53,649 nucleotides of DNA from an uncultured Chlorobiota bacterium (GTDB lineage: Bacteria; Bacteroidota; Bacteroidia; Bacteroidales; JAADGE01): positions 1 through 53,649 of the forward strand of contig CAMZKQ010000240.1 of assembly GCA_947311265.1 (NCBI GenBank). The letters are read 5' to 3'. The notes under the pieces are model-generated. The model saw only the letters and a program-made list of their open reading frames with translations. It searched no databases and was not told the DNA's origin. A program made the translations under genes and the position numbers. Every line of letters starts with the position of its first letter. Positions within the stretch are counted from its first letter, which is position 1. Shown piece by piece: positions 51,430 to 53,649 of the stretch.

Positions 51430-53355
51430 TTAAATATATTTTTCGAGGGCTTCACTTTGTAACTCCCAGTTTTCCATGGCCGTTTCTAAGTCCGATTTTA
51501 ACTGCTCAAAATCGGAATAAAAATTGTTATCATCAATTATTTCCCCAGAGGATAATGTTTTTTCAGCATTAGCTATTTTTTGCTCCAAGCCCTCTATTTG
51601 AGCCTCTGTTTTTTTAAATTTATTTTGTAATTTCCTTAATTCATTTTTAGAAATAGATTCTTTTTGTATTAATGTGTTACTTTTCTTAACCTTTTGTTTA
51701 TTACTGATATTTAATGATTTATCTTTCTTTTCAATCATTTTTAAATTCTCTAGCTTTTTCTTTTTAAGGAAAAGTTCTATATCGCCCGAGTGCTGTTTAA
51801 TTTTCCGATTATCAAATTCATAAATTTTACCGACCAAGCCCTGTAAAAAGTCCCTATCGTGCGATACCAAAATTAACGTACCATCGTAGTTTTGTAGGGC
51901 TTGTTTTAAGATGTCCTTAGAGTGCATGTCCAAATGGTTAGTTGGCTCATCAAGAATAAGCAGATTGTAGGGCTCAAGCATCAATTTGGCAAGTGCCAAA
52001 CGGGCCCGCTCGCCGCCCGACAGCACCATTACTTTTTTATCAATATCTTCCCCACGGAAAAGGAACTGCCCCAAAATATCCCGCACACGCTTGCGAACAT
52101 CGCCCACGGCAATATCGTCAAGGGTTTCAAAAACGGTTTTATTGGGGTCTAAAAATCGGTCTTGATTTTGAGCATAATAGCCAATTTTTACATTATGCCC
52201 AATAATCATTTTGCCATGGTAGGGCAAATCGTTCATCAACACCCGCACAAGCGTAGTTTTGCCTTGCCCATTTTTCCCTGCAAAAGCCACCTTTTCGCCA
52301 CGCTCTATTACCAGGTAAATATCCTCTAAAATAGGCTCGGCATCGTATCGCTTTGTAAGCGATTTTGTTTCCGCAACGATAGTGCCAGAGCGAGGTGCTG
52401 GCGGAAATCGGAAAGAAAGATTAGAAAAATCGTCTTCATCAATTTCTATGCGTTCCACCTTTGCCAGTTGCTTTATACGAGATTGTACAATGGCGGCTTT
52501 GGAGGCCTGATAGCGAAAACGAGCAATAAATGCTTCGGTATCCTCAATCATTTTGCGTTGGTTGAGGTAGGCAGCTCTTTGTTGCTGCCGACGCTCCACA
52601 CGTAGCTCTTTATACTTGGTGTATGAGGCCTTGTAATCGTACGCCTTACCGGCGGATATTTCGATGGTTCGGCGAGTGATGCCATCTAAGAAAGCCCTAT
52701 CGTGCGAAATCATAACGATGGCACTCGATGAGGCAATTAAAAAATCTTCGAGCCATTGGATAGACTCAATATCTAGGTGGTTGGTAGGCTCATCAAGTAG
52801 GAGTACGTTGGGGCGGCGAAGGAGGATTTTTGCAATTTCGATACGCATTCTCCAGCCGCCACTAAATTCTTGGGTAAGCCGAGTAAAATCGTTTTGGGTG
52901 AAGCCTAATCCTTTTAGTATTTTTTCGGCATCTGCTTCGGCGGAGGCTTCTCCGGCCATATCTAGCAACTCGCCAAGGTGGGTCATTTCTTCAATGAGCT
53001 TTGTGTAAGCGGCTGATTCGTAGTCGGTTCGGGTTTCTAATTCTTTGGTAATGCGTTTTATTTCTGCTTTCGCAGAATTGGTTTTTTCAAAAGCTGTGAG
53101 GGCTTCTTGCAGCACGGTTTTGCCTTCGGGATAAATCATTTGTTGGGGCAGATACCCAACTTCAATGTTGGGCGGTATGGAAATATTACCGCTATCTGGT
53201 TCTTGTTGCCCAGTCATTATCTTTAGTAGTGTGGATTTTCCTGCTCCATTTTTTCCGGTAAGCCCGATGCGGTCTTTTTTGTTTATCACAAATGAAATGC
53301 CTTTAAAAAGGTCTTTCCCTGTAAAGGATACGCTTATATTGTTTACTGAAATCAT
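51430..53355 (-). CDS. ABC-F family ATPase
   Basis: The 641-residue protein has two ABC ATPase domains and no membrane segment, the ABC-F plan of translation factors acting at the ribosome. First domain: Walker A GLTGKNGAGKSTLLK, signature FSGGWRMRIEIAKIL, Walker B VLLLDEPTNHLD. Second domain (from about 330): Walker A FAGKNGQGKTTLV, signature LSGGERARLALAKL and NLLILDEPTNHLD. An inter-domain linker (about 235-300, YKELRVERRQQQRAAYLNQR) and a C-terminal coiled coil (about 540-641) make it Uup/YheS-like, not EttA-like. A TACTTTTG promoter element lies at 53387-53394. Nothing adjacent suggests antibiotic resistance. Confidence 0.9.
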   Translation of the reverse strand: MISVNNISVSFTGKDLFKGISFVINKKDRIGLTGKNGAGKSTLLKIMTGQQEPDSGNISIPPNIEVGYLPQQMIYPEGKTVLQEALTAFEKTNSAKAEIKRITKELETRTDYESAAYTKLIEEMTHLGELLDMAGEASAEADAEKILKGLGFTQNDFTRLTQEFSGGWRMRIEIAKILLRRPNVLLLDEPTNHLDIESIQWLEDFLIASSSAIVMISHDRAFLDGITRRTIEISAGKAYDYKASYTKYKELRVERRQQQRAAYLNQRKMIEDTEAFIARFRYQASKAAIVQSRIKQLAKVERIEIDEDDFSNLSFRFPPAPRSGTIVAETKSLTKRYDAEPILEDIYLVIERGEKVAFAGKNGQGKTTLVRVLMNDLPYHGKMIIGHNVKIGYYAQNQDRFLDPNKTVFETLDDIAVGDVRKRVRDILGQFLFRGEDIDKKVMVLSGGERARLALAKLMLEPYNLLILDEPTNHLDMHSKDILKQALQNYDGTLILVSHDRDFLQGLVGKIYEFDNRKIKQHSGDIELFLKKKKLENLKMIEKKDKSLNISNKQKVKKSNTLIQKESISKNELRKLQNKFKKTEAQIEGLEQKIANAEKTLSSGEIIDDNNFYSDFEQLKSDLETAMENWELQSEALEKYI

Positions 53356-53386
53356 TTCGCTTTTATGTCTGATTTATTAGAGTTTA

Positions 53387-53394
53387 CAAAAGTA
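53387..53394 (-). promoter_or_regulatory. -7 promoter element for the ABC-F gene
   Basis: On the minus strand this reads TACTTTTG (TAnnTTTG), 31 bp before the start codon at 53355. No -33 TTG at normal spacing. Confidence 0.4.
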
Positions 53395-53636
53395 GGAAAA
53401 TTTATGAGTTGTATTTTATTTTTTGAAGTTTTTTAAAATACTAGGAAATTTTTGGTTTGAATTCAATTTTTAGATAGGAAGCTGATGTTAAAATCTACGG
53501 AAAGTCTAGTCTTGTTTAAAACCTGCTCTATAACATAAAAATAAGTTTTGGAAATCGTTTTTTTTTTTTTTCAGTTTTGCAGCGTAGAAACCCAACAAAA
53601 ATAAATTCATTTTTTAACACTTTAAATTATTTTTTT

Positions 53637-53649
53637 ATGAAAAAATTAT
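53637..53649 (+). CDS. First codons of a gene cut by the right window edge
   Basis: ATG at 53637 reads MKKL before the window ends. A Lys-Lys start like this is typical of exported Bacteroidota proteins. Upstream, TTTG (53547-53550), a 21-bp spacer and CAGTTTTG (53572-53579) resemble a promoter with one mismatch in the -7 box; the spacer includes a 14-T run (53558-53571). Confidence 0.35.

Noticed and set aside
51430..53355. Antibiotic-resistance ABC-F protein
   Set aside because: Domain plan and C-terminal coiled coil fit housekeeping Uup/YheS-like ABC-F proteins, and no mobile or resistance context is present.
1..53649. CRISPR arrays, prophage, integrative elements or insertion sequences
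   Set aside because: No regularly spaced repeats, transposase, integrase or phage structural genes were seen on either strand.

Overview
The window is AT-rich, gene-dense chromosomal DNA of a member of the Bacteroidota. Four lines of evidence point there: secreted proteins with type IX secretion (T9SS) C-terminal sorting domains; families largely confined to the phylum (DUF4175, DUF4292, DUF3098, DUF481, Bacteroidota-type FtsX); lipoprotein signals of the LLSCG type; and many upstream copies of the Bacteroidota -7 promoter element TAnnTTTG. Genus cannot be assigned from this sequence. I see no rRNA, CRISPR array, transposase, phage or conjugation gene.

Layout. 1-1493 (-): 3'-truncated T9SS protein with PKD-like domains. 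1.7-7.2 kb: acyltransferase, one-chain aconitase-family dehydratase, a frameshifted YgjP-like metal hydrolase, an amidohydrolase and a coiled-coil lipoprotein, followed by a nested inverted repeat and a terminator. 7.4-10.3 kb (-): flippase, GNAT, short-chain dehydrogenase. 10.4-13.7 kb: DUF481 barrel, hemW, VanZ, Rrf2 regulator, rpiB. 14.3-18.1 kb (+): nadA, a long YwqK/MORN-repeat secreted protein, ruvB. 18.1-20.5 kb (-): two genes broken by in-frame TAA codons (YpfJ-like zinc peptidase and a FISUMP protein) around an intact unknown, then tRNA-Cys. 20.8-36.4 kb: PNPOx-like protein, then a long + strand run: secreted M1 peptidase, an envelope block (TPR lipoprotein, DUF4292 lipoprotein, EnvC-like protein, giant DUF4175 protein), ybeY, mnmG, adenine deaminase flanked by two parS-like palindromes, and uvrC. 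36.6-41.7 kb: DUF389 membrane protein, then a surface-polysaccharide block (GT8, two methyltransferases, flippase). 41.9-46.6 kb (+): ftsX-DUF3098, then deoC with a catalytic aldehyde dehydrogenase and a truncated non-catalytic one. 46.7-53.6 kb: a T9SS protein, nucleoside transporter, DUF151 nuclease-domain protein, ABC-F ATPase, and the first codons of another gene at the right edge.

How the genes fit together. The envelope block is tightly packed (4-bp overlap, then gaps of 6 and 0 bp) and probably co-transcribed with ybeY. Nucleoside use recurs: a NupG-like importer, adenine deaminase, RpiB, DeoC and the aldehyde dehydrogenase could take deoxynucleosides through deoxyribose-5-phosphate to acetaldehyde and acetate. 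The parS-like sites next to mnmG suggest that the window lies in the origin-proximal, ParB-bound part of the chromosome.

Most notable items: the deoC/split ALDH16-like locus, the paired parS-like sites, three independently disrupted genes, the nested inverted repeat at 7201-7316, and the palindrome at 21263-21280. I found no clearly new defence or mobile system.
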